From: Seison nebaliae
Taxonomy: Eukaryota > Rotifera > Pararotatoria > Seisonacea > Seisonidae
Assembly: GCA_023231475.1 (NCBI GenBank)
Contig: JALJEE010001175.1
Location: forward strand, 1-64,000
Direction of reading: 5' to 3'
Length of the DNA: 64,000 nt
Shown here: positions 43,777 through 56,104 of the stretch, piece by piece
How the letters are laid out: every line of letters begins with the position of its first letter
Position numbering within the stretch: position 1 is the first letter of the stretch
Program-made: the position numbers and the translations under genes
Notes under the pieces: generated by a model
Database searches by the model: none
What the model saw: the letters and a program-made list of their open reading frames with translations, nothing else
What the model was told of the DNA's origin: nothing

Positions 43777-46700
43777 GCAGTGAGAATGTTTAACGATTCA
43801 AATTAATTAGTTGTAACGGTACGGAACCAAAACCGACACAAAGAAATGTTGAACAATAAGATTCTGTCGGTGAGAAGAGAATTTATCAATAATTATTGTG
43901 AAGCAGCTGACAATAAGAGAATGATAAAAAGAAAAATAATGATGAGGCGCCGGGTGATGATGAGAAAAAATAGAACAGGAATTCTAGTTTCCGTCAGGAA
44001 CAAAACAAAGTGGTAGTCAAGAAATTTGTTTAGCATGTTCCAAACAAAAAAGAACAATATAGATAGTTTAGAGATGTGATCAGGAACAAAATAAAAACAT
44101 TTTGCCAATTGTACGAAAAAATCATTTAGTGAAAAAAGTAAAGTTTATTTTTGGGAAGTTTCTGCACGAGAACTTTTCTTCGATTTAATTGAAAATGATT
44201 GACAAAAAATATTGGAAAAAGTAATTAGGAGAAAGGAGATTGAAGTGAGTGATAGGGCAGAGGTATAAAGAAGAATAACAATCCGAAGTACTTAACATTA
44301 AAGTTATTTGTATTGAAATAAGCAATTAGGACAAATGAAACTAAAAAGAATTTCGAAGTCGAATTTCTTCCCCAGATCAATTTTTCTAACTTGCATAAAT
44401 ATGAGTCTCTAAAACATTTCGGGTAACATCTTGTCAATTATTTATAAATTATTGATTTAAACAATGAAACAGTTAATGAAGCGAATAAAGTTACCTTATC
44501 AGAAATGGTTGGTGTTAATACGTGTTGATTGTGTGCAGCTGCAAGAGAATTAATCGACTTGCATATTAGACGCATTTCCCTTAAGCAATTGAATGAATGA
44601 GATATGATGAACATTTATTTTGTTTATCGATTAATTGAATCACTCTTTCTCCAACACTCTTCCTTTCTCCTTCTATTTCGGTAAGTTTTCTTATCGCTTC
44701 GACTCCAATTCTTATTTTACCTACTGCATCTTTCTAACCAATCCAGTCACTACCTTTCCTTCTTTCTTCCTTCTCCTTAGAGAAATGAAAAATTCAATTT
44801 CAATGTGTAAATTATGACGTATCGGCTAGAAAACGAATCGAAAGTCATTTGGGAAGAGACAGAAATTGGACGACTGATTTAAGATCAGAATTATTCTTAA
44901 TTTCCGATGACCATGTAATCGATTATGGATACTCTCAATTTAAAGAATTAATCTTCTAACATTGATATGATTGGAGAAGAGCATTTCTTCAATGAGAAGA
45001 AACTAATCTCCTCAAGATTTAACAAGATTTACATTCCATCTAAAAAACTGAATAAGAAATAAGATCATCAGAAAAGATGTAGCTAACGAAAAGAATAACA
45101 TTTTGATTTGAAGAATTTTCTAATGTTTATTTTTTTCCGAATGGAAGTAAGAATCTGTCTGTGTATCTCATGAATTTCTCGCACCATATTGTAATGAACA
45201 TAAGTAAGTCTTCAATGAATCAAACTTCATTACAGTCATAGAAGTAGGTCCAATTGAAAAATGATTGGTATGGTTAAGGTATATCATTTAGAGAAGTTGC
45301 TTAATAACTGATAGATGACTTCTGAAGATGATTAACATTCTATATCACTCATTTTACCAACTTCTCAACCACTTCATCATCATACCATCAATGTAATTTT
45401 ACTTTACTTAAACACAGAAAGAAGAAATGGAATCATTACTCACTCCGTGAAGTGGAGTCGTAAAAATTGTTTCGTTTTCTTTTCCACAACACGGTAGTCG
45501 TTATCATCATACAGTTCACTATGGATAGAAGTAGGAATTTTTCCTAAAATGAATTAGAAATATTTCATCCTTCTTTTTTACATTCTTCTTTATTTTGTCT
45601 TTTTATGGAGGTAACAGACTTTATTCGAATGATAATGAGAAAGAATCTTATTTGTTTATTTCGGAAATATTAATCTGCAGTAGAATAACTTGAAATTTTG
45701 ATTCGTCAATGAGATGATGATGGTGAGAATCTAAGAGAAGGAAAGTGTGAACGAATTTGATTAGATGGAAAGTTTGGAATAACAGACTTAAAATGAAAAC
45801 AATTCGATGCCGATGATGATTCAATTCCCTGAAGCTATTTACTCTCACGCATATAATGTTCATTGAGCACGATAGCTAGCATCTATTTGTCTAATGACAA
45901 TTATGATGATCTTGATGATTTGGAAAATTAGAATAAATTAAAATAAATTTTTTTGATGCATTCTTTTAATTATTTTTAACCTGTCTTCCTCTTCTGTCTC
46001 CTTCTCATATGAAGAATTTCATAGTTTTATTTGAGAAAGTAATAGTGTTCTTTAACTAATCGATATCTCCTTATACTAACACTATTTCGTTATCTGTCTA
46101 ACTAGATATTTAATTATTATCTATTCATCAAATTCATCCCTTTCGAATAACCTTTTCCTCCTTACCGTTCTGGATGGGGTTTTTCGAAGATCACGAAATA
46201 AGAAAGTGTAAATGAGTCGAAGGAGAGAGCGTATACGAACTATTGTAATTCAGTTAACTTCTCCATTTAAATTTCTTTGAGACATATCTTGTGTTTGACG
46301 TGAGCAATGGTGAGTGTAGATAGATACATAATTTAATTTTAGCAGACATGCAATAAAAGATTCGGATGGCGCAAATAAATGACTTAAGAAAAATTATTAG
46401 TATCTTCGACCTTAATCTCAATTTAGGTCGAATAGCATTCTTGCTGAATGATTTCTACTCGAAAAATTAATTATTGTTTTGACTCCAAACTATTTGTCGA
46501 TATTAATCCATCAAAATCCCTCGGAAAGAACGCCTTCGAATGGGCAAGTGTCACAAGTCGGAAGGGAGTTATGAACGACTTAACGATTCGAATAGAATTC
46601 AAATTTGACGTCGTTAAACATTGGAGAAATGCGCTAAACTTCCATTCAACTGAGAAGAAAGAAAGAAAGAATTGCTGCGGATTTGATCTTGTTTAGCGGC

Positions 46701-48226
46701 TATCGAATTTTAACGACTCGATTTAATTTCTTCAATTGGATCGGAGTGAATTCGATCGGTCGAATAATAATAATGATAGAAATAAAATTCGGCCATTCTT
46801 CCGTTCGTTGATTGAATACGGAGTTCACTCATATTCTCCATCATTTACACCGCTATCCACCAATCATAAAAAACGAATCGCTTCATCATCTCTCATCGTT
46901 CTCGTTGCTACCGTCATAAAAATATTACTACTGTATATCCAAACACCATTAAATAACGAACGAGCATTATAAAGAGGAGATTCGGAAATCTGTCATGATT
47001 GCCGTCTTCCTGTGTGAATTGAATAGAAAGAAAAACCAAAAGAACCAATTCTTTTCAATCAAATTCAAAGAAAAAGATTAATGACATTTTTATGATATAA
47101 TGCTCTTTCTTTTCGTTGTTCATGCATCGTTCTTTAATCATATCATTCAATTCCATTATTATACATAATTCAACTACAAACCTCTCCCCCTTCTCCTTTT
47201 GATCTCGAACGATTAAATTCCATTGTTCATCTACCTCTCAATTCTAAATCATTTTTTCATAAAATTTATCATTTATCATCAAGGAGTATGTACATGTCAA
47301 ACGGTTAGGTAATTATGTTAGGGATACATATAATAAAGTACATATACTACTATTACTTACAATTTATTTTGTCAGAATTTATTTTCGTAATACATCAATA
47401 AATTGTTTAATTCTCTTACCATATTAGTTCCATCTGTACTGTTAAATTTATTTACTATTATAGCGTGTTCTAAATTTATATGTCGTCCTGATGCAATTCT
47501 GACAATGAAGATCTTCTTTCTGCTAAGAATATCCCATAAAAGAATTCTAGGAGTCCTAGACTAGGACTTTTTTTAGAACTAAAAATTTGAGTGGTGAATT
47601 TTTAAATTACATTTCATCTCCGAGGAACCAAAATCTAAATCAGTGAAACAATAGATTCACCTAAAATTTTTCAAATTTTATGTTAGGCAATTTGATGCCA
47701 ATTTGTCATAACGATGCGTTAAAATTAATTCCTAACATAATTTGGTAAAGGAAAACCTAATTGGATTAATAAATTTAACTTATCCTTAACATATAATTAT
47801 AATCATATAACATATCAAATAAAGTTAAAATTGCTCACTGATTTATGTCGTGGATTAATGGTTATTTGATTATGAAGGTTATACGTATATTATACGTGTA
47901 TGTCATATATAACGAGAATACATGTTTCTGCGAATATTTTACGTCCAATTTATATGATTTCGTCAATCTTGATTGTTATTTATATCTGTCATTATTGCCC
48001 CATAAATGAATAGTCACCCAAAAAATGATAACTACTTTACTAATTTTTGAGTTCTATTATTAATGGAAGAATGGTATTTTTATTTTAATCATTTTATTTT
48101 TAATAATTTTAATCAAAAATCAGAATAAAAAAGTGTTGCAGTGATGAAGTTATGCAAAATAGCTTTCGATTTTTCATATGTTTTTCTATATTTTCATCCT
48201 AATATTTAAGTTTTAATGGAATTTAA
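43777..48226. other. gene-poor region upstream of Gfi1/Senseless
   Basis: About 4.4 kb with no recognisable gene on either strand. It has scattered short frames, a short aagaaagaaagaa run near 46655 and AT-rich stretches. A developmental regulator beside unusually long non-coding DNA in an otherwise dense window suggests that its cis-regulatory elements lie here, but no specific element could be read. Confidence 0.4.
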
Positions 48227-49080
48227 TTGAAAACAGTAATGAACTGCAAAGGTAGATTCAGATCGAAGTCAAGTCTCAAAAATTTCGATATATATCCTAC
48301 TGGGTTATATAGTGCAACAGGATTGATTGATCAATATTCCATTGCATATTTTGTTCTCACAATCTCAACTCAATCTACCGTGAACTTTTTTTTAAGAACC
48401 ATTATTATTCAATTTTTTATTATCATTTATCAACTGCCTTACATCGATTTACACTTATAATGCAGAAAAACTATATATTTATACAGCTGTATTCACAAAT
48501 AATCTGATAAAATACAATTTTTTTTACAATTCTTCTTTCACAGTTATAACACGTTGTAATATCGAAGTCTCCGAATGCCACGCCGATAAATCTGAATCTT
48601 CAATATTATGACAAATTTCTGGAGAAATTAGTCTTACAAGAGCTACAATGCCAAAACTACAATTTTTTATATACTGACGGCAATCGAAATTAAAATTTCA
48701 GCATTATTATTCTCCGTCAGAAAGACGAAAAATCATATTCATTTTGCTTAACGTTCTCATTAAGTCGTAATTGACCATAAATCGTTTTACTCACATCAGT
48801 TGTTTAACATTTAATAAATGACAATCTATTCTCTTTTGAAAGGTCGACGTTGAAGACATGAGATAGATGCTTGAATTCCATAAAAATCCGTGCAGAATGT
48901 ACGAAATAGCTGGATTTTCAGTTCGATTGAAAATAGTTTACATCGATGGTGAAAGGAATAAAATGCTCGGATAAATTTCGATCTAATTTTATCGATGGAC
49001 GATGAAGATTTCAAACGATTATCGATTCTACATCCGAGGAAAATGAGATCATTATAAACTATTTCTCGAAGTTCAGAATA
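48227..49080. mobile_element. LINE remnants (both strands)
   Basis: Minus strand, 49060-48826: FLGCRIDNRLKSSSSIDKIR, then KFIRAFYSFHHRCKLFSIEL, then QLFRTFCTDFYGIQAS. This is the post-catalytic 'thumb' part of a non-LTR reverse transcriptase (YLG..ID motif and the C..YG motif). Plus strand, 48290-48370: GLIDQYSIAYFVLTIS, which matches LIDQFSIEYLVPDNL at 34340. The opposite orientations indicate rearranged fragments. No intact ORF. Confidence 0.65.
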
Positions 49081-49905
49081 GCGAGGTAAAATCGTTCGAT
49101 TAGTTATGATTTTGCACTTCCTGTTGTTACATTCAATTATTCAATTATTTAATAAAAAAGAATAAAATCTTTTATTGTTATTTTATATGCGAATAATTTT
49201 CATTACAATGATTTAATTTGGCACTCATTAATTGATTAACATTACAATGTATAAGAGAAACCCTTCTTCGGTTCTTCGATCGAATGGATCGGCAGACGGG
49301 ATGTTACGATTTACTGAGACATAAAAGTTGAAAGATCTAATCGTTCTTGTTCTTTCCTTGTCCCTATCTATTGGCCATCGAACATTGGATGTAATAAATT
49401 ATAATAAATCTTAATAAATTCGACTTCCTGTCCGATTTTAATAACTTATCGCACAATTTACATATCATACGTTCTTCAGTTTTTTATATACAATGATTCC
49501 TTATTTTACATGTTTTCTAAGTTTTCCATATTTTTCACTTATCATTTATATGTAAGCTTCATTTTTAATCTAATTATGAAATATACTACCCTACTTGAAA
49601 GGAATATGTGGGCAATCGTGAGCAAGAAACCATCAAGAATACTCATTTACTCACGCTTGCCCACTCCTGCTAAAGACATTACCTAAGGTTAACTAACAAC
49701 TAACTAACTTGTAAGTTAATAGTTAAGATAAGGTTAATGACATAACATTATAGTTTGATCATAGGACAATTAATTAAGTGAAAATATTTTTAGAATATGT
49801 GGAAAGAATTTTAAAAAATGATTTAAAATGCGAAAGGAAAGCCTGAATGATTGTCTTGTGAATTTGAGAGAATTTTTTGATAAATTGTTATAGTTAATAC
49901 AAGGA
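49081..49905. other. intergenic upstream of PNPT1
   Basis: AT-rich. Around 49610-49740 there are short internal echoes (gtgagcaagaaaccatc / actcacgcttgcccac; taactaacaactaactaactt). No gene. Confidence 0.45.
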
Positions 49906-52407
49906 ATGAGAATGTTAAGATATTTTTCAAAAACATTTAAACGTTATCAATCGACGATCCGATATTTAAGAAGAAAAAAATCGGAAGATTTGGAGTGGAG
50001 AAGTAATGAATTGGCGCGATTGAGTAATTCATCTCTTCTTTTTAAATCGAAAAAATCGAGTGGTCTCATCACTTGTGTGTTGAAGACGCGGAAACAAAAT
50101 GAGAAATTTTCAAATTCCTTTTTGCCATTAACATTGGATTTTTTATTGAGAGATGCAGCACTAAGAAAAATTCCAAATAATAATTCGAAACGTGAAATGT
50201 TTATGAAAAATGAAGATATTCTTATTAGTCGATTATTAGATCGGTCGATTCGACCATTATTTTATGAACGAGCTACCAAAGAATTATCAGCCTTACAGAT
50301 ACGATGTGATATATTGTCTTGTGATGATGGCGATGAAATTTTCATAGATACATTGAATTCTTTATCTTTTCATCTTCATCGAGAAATGAATCATTTGTGG
50401 AATGGACCAGTTGGGGCAACGAATCTTTATCTTTATCCGAATTTAAGTGAAAATGAAAAATATAAATATTCTTGGAAGAAGTTAAATGAGAGACATGTCA
50501 TGGAATTGACAGTTGCTTCATTAACAAACGGGAAAATTTTAATGATCAACACTAAAATAAAAGAAGCGATTTCTGATGAGGATTTCCTTAAATATCTTGA
50601 AATCGCAAAAGATGAAGCGAAATGTGTTGCACAATTAATTGTTAATGAATGTGAGGAAAAAGGTTATGGGATTAAGGAAAAAGTGAAAATTGATGAGAAT
50701 TCTCAAAAATTAATGAAAGAATTTTGTGAAAAAGATGTTGAACAGATTCTACTTGATTCAACTCTCAATAAACAATCACGAGATGATAATTTAAAAATAG
50801 TGAAAAGTGAAATAGTAGAAAAAATTAATTGTATCAAAGAGGAAAGTTTGGAATCATCAGAACTATCAGAATATGATGATTTATTCAAATTGACTGATAA
50901 TGAATTAGATGAAATCTTCCAAAATATTATCAAACTCAAATTGAGAGAATTGACACTTGAAAAAAATCAACGTTGTGATGGTCGTTCAGTTACGGATGTT
51001 CGACCAATAAATTGTCAAGTCGATATCATTCCTAATGTTCATGGATCGGCATTATTTCAAAGAGGTCAAACGCAAGTACTTGCCACAGTAGCAATGGATT
51101 CATTTCCTACAAATGTTGTCACAGATGAAATTGGAGAAAAGAAGAATGAAGATTTCTTTCTCCATTATGAATTTCCTTCTTATTCGACAAATGAGATAAA
51201 TCGTTTTTCTGTCGGTCGACCAAATCGTCGAGAAATCGGTCACGGAACTCTCGCTGAGAATGGTGTCCGACCAATGTTCATTTCAAAATTCATATCATTA
51301 TCATCTTCAACATCTCCCAATAAATCGATTCCATCACTTCCATCTGAAAATTGTGCAGAATCGACAAATTATCGTTTTATTGATACTGAATCAATTTTGA
51401 TCGATGAACCAAAATTAGAAGATGAAAATTCTCAGAAACTTCCCGTAACGACGAGAGTATTTTGTCAAGTTCTCGAATCAAACGGTTCCAGTTCAATGGC
51501 ATCTGTATGTGCTGCATCAATGGCATTGTTGAGTTCTGGTAATCGACTTATTGAACAAGTAGCTGGAATAGCTATGGGATTATTTTATGAGAATGATGAT
51601 AACTATCGAATTTTAACTGATCAAATGGTTTCTTCTTCTTCTTTTCGTTTCTGTCTAATTTTATAATTTGATCATTTCAGGGGATGGAAGATTATTTCGG
51701 AGATATGGATTGTAAAATTATTGGGACAGAAAATTCTATAACTAACATTCAATTCGACACTAAACTATCTGGAGTTCCATTCTCAATTATCAAAGAAACG
51801 ATAATTCAATCGAAAAGTCTTTTTTCTTTTCAATAAAACTTTCATCAATTTTCATTCAGATGGACGTAGTTCGATTTTAGAAAAAATGAAAAATACAATA
51901 AATTCTTCTACTAAATCGTCTGTTCAGCCCATTTCAAAATTTTTATATATTCCCACACATCTCAGATCGAAATTTCTGGGAATAGGTGCGTATAATTTAG
52001 AGAAATTGAAAAAAATTGTGAAAATAAATTCTATCGACGACAATTATTGGTTCTTATTCGCTGATAATCAATTGCAAATGGATAAATGTGAAGATTTGGT
52101 GAAAGATATTTTGAAAAAAGAATTCAATGAATCAATTCTTCAATTCAACACAATTTATCGGGGGAAAATTGAAGAAATTCGTGAGAATGGTTTTATGGTG
52201 TCACTCTTTCCACAAATGCCACCAACCTTCTTGCCCAATTCTCAAATTGATCAGAGAAAAGTGAAACATGCATCTTATTTCGGTTTGAAAGTTGGAGATG
52301 AGATCGATGTCAAATACTTCGGACGTGATCCAGTTAATGGTCAGATGAGATTATCGCGAAAAATCCTCCAACAAATTGGAGGCAGATCAAATAATTTATT
52401 TAAGTAG
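49906..52407 (+). CDS. PNPT1: polynucleotide phosphorylase, mitochondrial
   Basis: Three exons. The N-terminus (MRMLRYFSKTFKRYQSTIRY) is basic and suits mitochondrial import. RNase PH core 1 runs through FLLRDAALRK, RLLDRSIRPLF and WNGPVGATNLYL. An all-helical linker follows. Core 2 has RCDGRSVTDVRPINCQVDI, GSALFQRGQTQVLATVA, RREIGHGTLAENGVRPMF, LESNGSSSMASVCAASMALL and EDYFGDMDCKIIGTE, whose two Asp (GDMD region) are the catalytic ones. A degraded KH region (FLGIGAYNLEKLKKI) and an S1 domain (YRGKIEEIRENGFMVSLFPQ ... VNGQMRLSRK) close the protein. It degrades RNA 3'-5' with phosphate. About 45 extra Ser/Glu-rich residues are inserted between VRPMF and TTRVFCQVLES. Confidence 0.93.
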
Positions 52408-52520
52408 TTTCAACTTCAAATTGCATTTCTTTCATTATTTTATCCGTTCAACAATCCAATCTCAATTTTCTTGTATAGAATTCTTTCTTTTTCTTATATT
52501 TTTTTTTTGAATTATTGAAA

Positions 52521-54110
52521 ATGACAAATATTTCAGAATTCGATGATCTCGATGTTGAATTGAAGAAACAATTAGACGAGAAAACTTATAAAATCTACGA
52601 ATCTATCAATTATGGTACATCATTTAAGTTTCATTAATTCTCCATAATTCTCATTCATATACTTATTATATGATTCATAATTTTAAAGGGAACAAACGAT
52701 TAATAAAGAGATTGAAGAGAAATGTAAAAATTTAGGAGTTGAAGTTAAATCGTTTGACTGTGATAGTTCTAGTGTGGAACAGTTGCGGAAAGAGAGAAGA
52801 GTAAAAATTGCAGCTATTCAATTCAATTATCCTTCATCAACTTCCGAATCGATAAAAATTCAAGTTTTAATTCTCATAAATTATCCTTGTTCCATTGTGT
52901 CTTTCTATTAAAATATTTCAGAAAGAAAAAGTTTATCAAAGAGCAAAAGAAATTTTGGAAGTTGCTCATCAATTGGAAGTTAATTTGGTTTGTTTACAGG
53001 AAACATGGAGTTAATATATTTGAGTAAATATCAATTTATTTCATGACGAATAGCTATGCCATTTGCCTTTTGTACTAGAGAAAAGGAACCTTGGTGTGAA
53101 TTCGCTGAAAGTGCCGAAACGGGAGAAACTACTCGATTTTTAACAAAAGTTCTTAAATTTTTTATCATGCTTTTTAATTAAAAATTTTATCTGTCTAGTT
53201 AGCTAAAGAATATCATATGGTCATCATCTCACCCATTCTTGAACGAGATACTACTCTTTTAGATACTATATGGAATACAGCTGGTTTCAAATAATCGATA
53301 TACTCTTATTATAAATTCCTCTTAGTTGTCATTGATTGGAATGGATTCGTTGGAAAGAGTCGTAAAAACCATATTCCTCGCGTAGGCGATTTTAATGAAG
53401 TTAAATTTTTTCATTTTTAATATAAATTCAATTAGAATTGCAGTCCACTTATTATATGGAAAGTACGTTAGGTCATCCAGTCTTTCAAACAGCTTATGGT
53501 TAACCAGAAATAAGAAAAGAAATTTGAAATTAACATGTTCGTTTTTGAAGGAAAGATAGGAATAAATATATGTTATGGGAGACATCATCCATTGAATTGG
53601 ATGACTTATGCAATGAATGGAGCAGAAATCATCTTCAATCCCAGTGCTACTGTTGGTTCGTTGAGGTTTCGTTTCTCTTCAAATATATTTATTCACTAAT
53701 AATGTTTAGCGAGCCTTTATGGAGTATAGAAGCAAGAAATGCAGCAATAGCAAACAGTGTTTATACAGTGGCTATTAATCGAGTGGGGACAGTTTGAAGA
53801 AATTTTAAAATGCTTATAATTATTGAGTTTATGTTTTAAGGAAACGTTTCCCAATGCATTCACATCAGGTAATGGAAAAGAAGCTCATAAAGATTTTGGA
53901 CATTTTTACGGATCTTCTTATATTGCTGGTCCGGATGGATCGAGAACGAAATCATTATCGAGAATTAGAGATGGAATTGTCGTGAGTACTATCGACTTGA
54001 ATTTGTGTCGACAAGTTCGAGATAAATGGACATTTCCCATGACTGGTCGTCATGAGATGTATGGAGAAATTTTAACAAATTTTACTAATCCATCAAAATC
54101 TACAAAATAA
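52521..54110 (+). CDS. UPB1: beta-ureidopropionase
   Basis: About nine short exons. Start [20 protein letters not shown]. Recognised blocks: [23 protein letters not shown] (catalytic Glu), [49 protein letters not shown] (catalytic Lys), [36 protein letters not shown] (catalytic Cys), [55 protein letters not shown] and [11 protein letters not shown]. It is a nitrilase-superfamily enzyme that hydrolyses N-carbamoyl-beta-alanine in the last step of pyrimidine breakdown. All three catalytic residues are kept. It lies 113 bp after PNPT1 on the same strand. Small exon edges are approximate. Confidence 0.93.
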
Positions 54111-54576
54111 TTTTGTATTTGAACAAACTCTTTATTTTAGGTGTTTTAGTATTCTCAGATAATTTAGGATAGAAATTTCAATGCAATTAAATATTTATCA
54201 TAATATTAAGTTTCTCTTCTTTATTGAATAAAAATTGAAAAAAAAATTGTATCAACATTAACATTTTCATAATTCACATTTTATATTTATTTATCAATCA
54301 ATAATGGTAGTATGAGTATTGGATATTGTTTCTTGGAAAATTTATATATAAAAATAATTCTTTCTTTTTTTATTATTAATCGAAGGTCATTCAATTCTGT
54401 GGAGGATTGAGAAAGATGATATTTTCATTTACTTTCAAAGTTACCTTAGTTACATTATCGTAGAACAAACAGTATAAGAAATAATTTCTTGCAATTTCTT
54501 TTTTTTCTGATTTCTATTATTCCAGTTAGAGAAAGTTTTCTTTTAAAAGGAATTTTAAAATATTTAGTTGGTGGCA
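54111..54576. other. intergenic / possible upstream exon
   Basis: AT-rich. A good acceptor (ttctattattccag) at about 54524 suggests that an upstream exon of the PLAT gene may lie here, but none could be identified. Confidence 0.4.
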
Positions 54577-55410
54577 TGTCGAAAGAGAATGGATATAAAG
54601 TTGATATCAGAATTGAAATAAGAACCGCCGAAGAGAAGGAAAGTAACACCACAGCTAAACCATTCATTATTTTGGAAGACGACGATAATCATATAATTTT
54701 ACCACGTACTGATCTCCCAGTGAAAGACAAAGCGTTTGCAGTGAATTCGGCTGACGAATTCGATTTTAAGACGGAAAGTTCTGATTGGAAAGTTCTATAT
54801 TTTTTTTATTAAACAAATGTTTAATGATTATTATCAGTTAAAAAAATTGACGTTGGGACATAATAATAAAGGAAGATCACCAGATTGGAAAGTTGATTAT
54901 GTTAAAGTGTGGTATGATGAGAAAGATCCTGTTCTCTTTGAATTCGATTGTTGGATAGGTTCAAAGAAAGGTGATAGTTTGATGGTGACAAAAGATGCTA
55001 AGATAGAAGAGAAAGCGGAAAAGAAAGTCATCGGTTAGATCATTGGAAACCTAAATTCTTCTCAATATTCTTCCATGTTAGAGGAGAACAAATGTCGAAT
55101 CAAAGTTGTAATGGACGCCATAGCAACGGAGAAGATTCAAACACCGACAATGATATTGGACATCGAAGGTACGAACGGGAAAATTCAATCTCATCCTCTT
55201 CAATTAGAATGTTCTGATAAATTATTTTCAAAATCAGAAGAAGAGACATTTGTGATATATCCGTCGCCATGTGGTCGATGGAGTAAAGTGACATTACGTT
55301 ACGATTATAAAGCGATTGTAGGTGGATGGAGTGTAGATTATATTGAAATTGAACGACCACACGAGGACGTACAAAAGTTTAATAACAATTTTTCTCAATT
55401 GCGATATTAA
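54577..55410 (+). CDS. PLAT/LH2-domain protein (two repeats)
   Basis: Three exons, phases consistent. It starts MSKENGYKVDIRIEIRTAEE. The first PLAT-type beta-sandwich ends LKKLTLGHNNKGRSPDWKVD then YVKVWYDEKDPVLFEFDCWI, the typical 'I.IGHD..G..P.W....V.V' signature. A second module is NKCRIKVVMDAIATEKIQTP through KVTLRYDYKAIVGGWSVDYI. PLAT domains bind membranes or protein partners (lipoxygenases, polycystins, RAB6IP1). No catalytic domain is attached. An upstream exon may be missing, since the first strand lacks the usual V.V.TG start. Role unknown. Confidence 0.7.
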
Positions 55411-55463
55411 CATTATCCCACTACACTTTCTCTATTATGTTACGGGAAAATGAAATTTAAAGA

Positions 55464-56104
55464 ATGCCAAATCGACATAAATATTTATCGTACCAAGCTC
55501 CGAATTATGATTTCTGCCACTTCAAATATTCGACATGCTTCGAGCTTCAGCTAGTAAAAAAAATGAAATCGAATGAAGCTGAACTAAATCGATTAAAGAA
55601 AGAGATGAAAGCAGAAAAGAAAAAGATAAAGAAACCTTATCGGTTAACATCTCTTTTATTTTCTATGGAAAATTTTCGTGATTTTCTTTCCAACAGAAAA
55701 GAATTTACTCCTCAAATCGCCTCAATATCGTCTCCTTATCTAACGACTGCAATGTCTGAAAATTTAATAATGAAAGTTTCATTTTATTGTTAAACTTCAT
55801 TTGAATATTAACTTTTGAATAGGAGGATGATATTCGAGGATATCGAAAACGACATACGACATTGAAAATGTTGGATCCAAAAGATGCTCTAATGTCGGAA
55901 ATTGATCCGGATTATGGTGTTTATTCGGATTTACCTGAATATAAACGGATTTTAGAAAAAAAAGAAAGACAAAAGGTAAAACAAGTTAGAAACATTCAGT
56001 TTGTCTAGAGAATATTAAACATTACTCTAAAGGAAAAATTAAAGAAACAGACAGAAACTACAACGATCGATAACAATAATAATAAAGAAATAATAAAATC
56101 TTGA
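55464..56104 (+). CDS. unknown charged protein
   Basis: Three exons. MPNRHKYLSYQAPNYDF or a start at KKMKSNEAELNRLKKEMKAE; then DFLSNRKEFTPQIASISSPY; then EDDIRGYRKRHTTLKMLDPK, DALMSEIDPDYGVYSDLPEY and KRILEKKERQK; last exon EKLKKQTETTTIDNNNN. A helical, Lys/Glu-rich protein of about 170 residues without signal or membrane segment. I do not recognise it. It follows the PLAT gene by 53 bp, so a shared transcript cannot be excluded. Confidence 0.5.

Noticed and set aside
43893-44437. Short hydrophobic minus-strand frames
   Set aside because: AT-rich translation artefacts without splice, start or family support.
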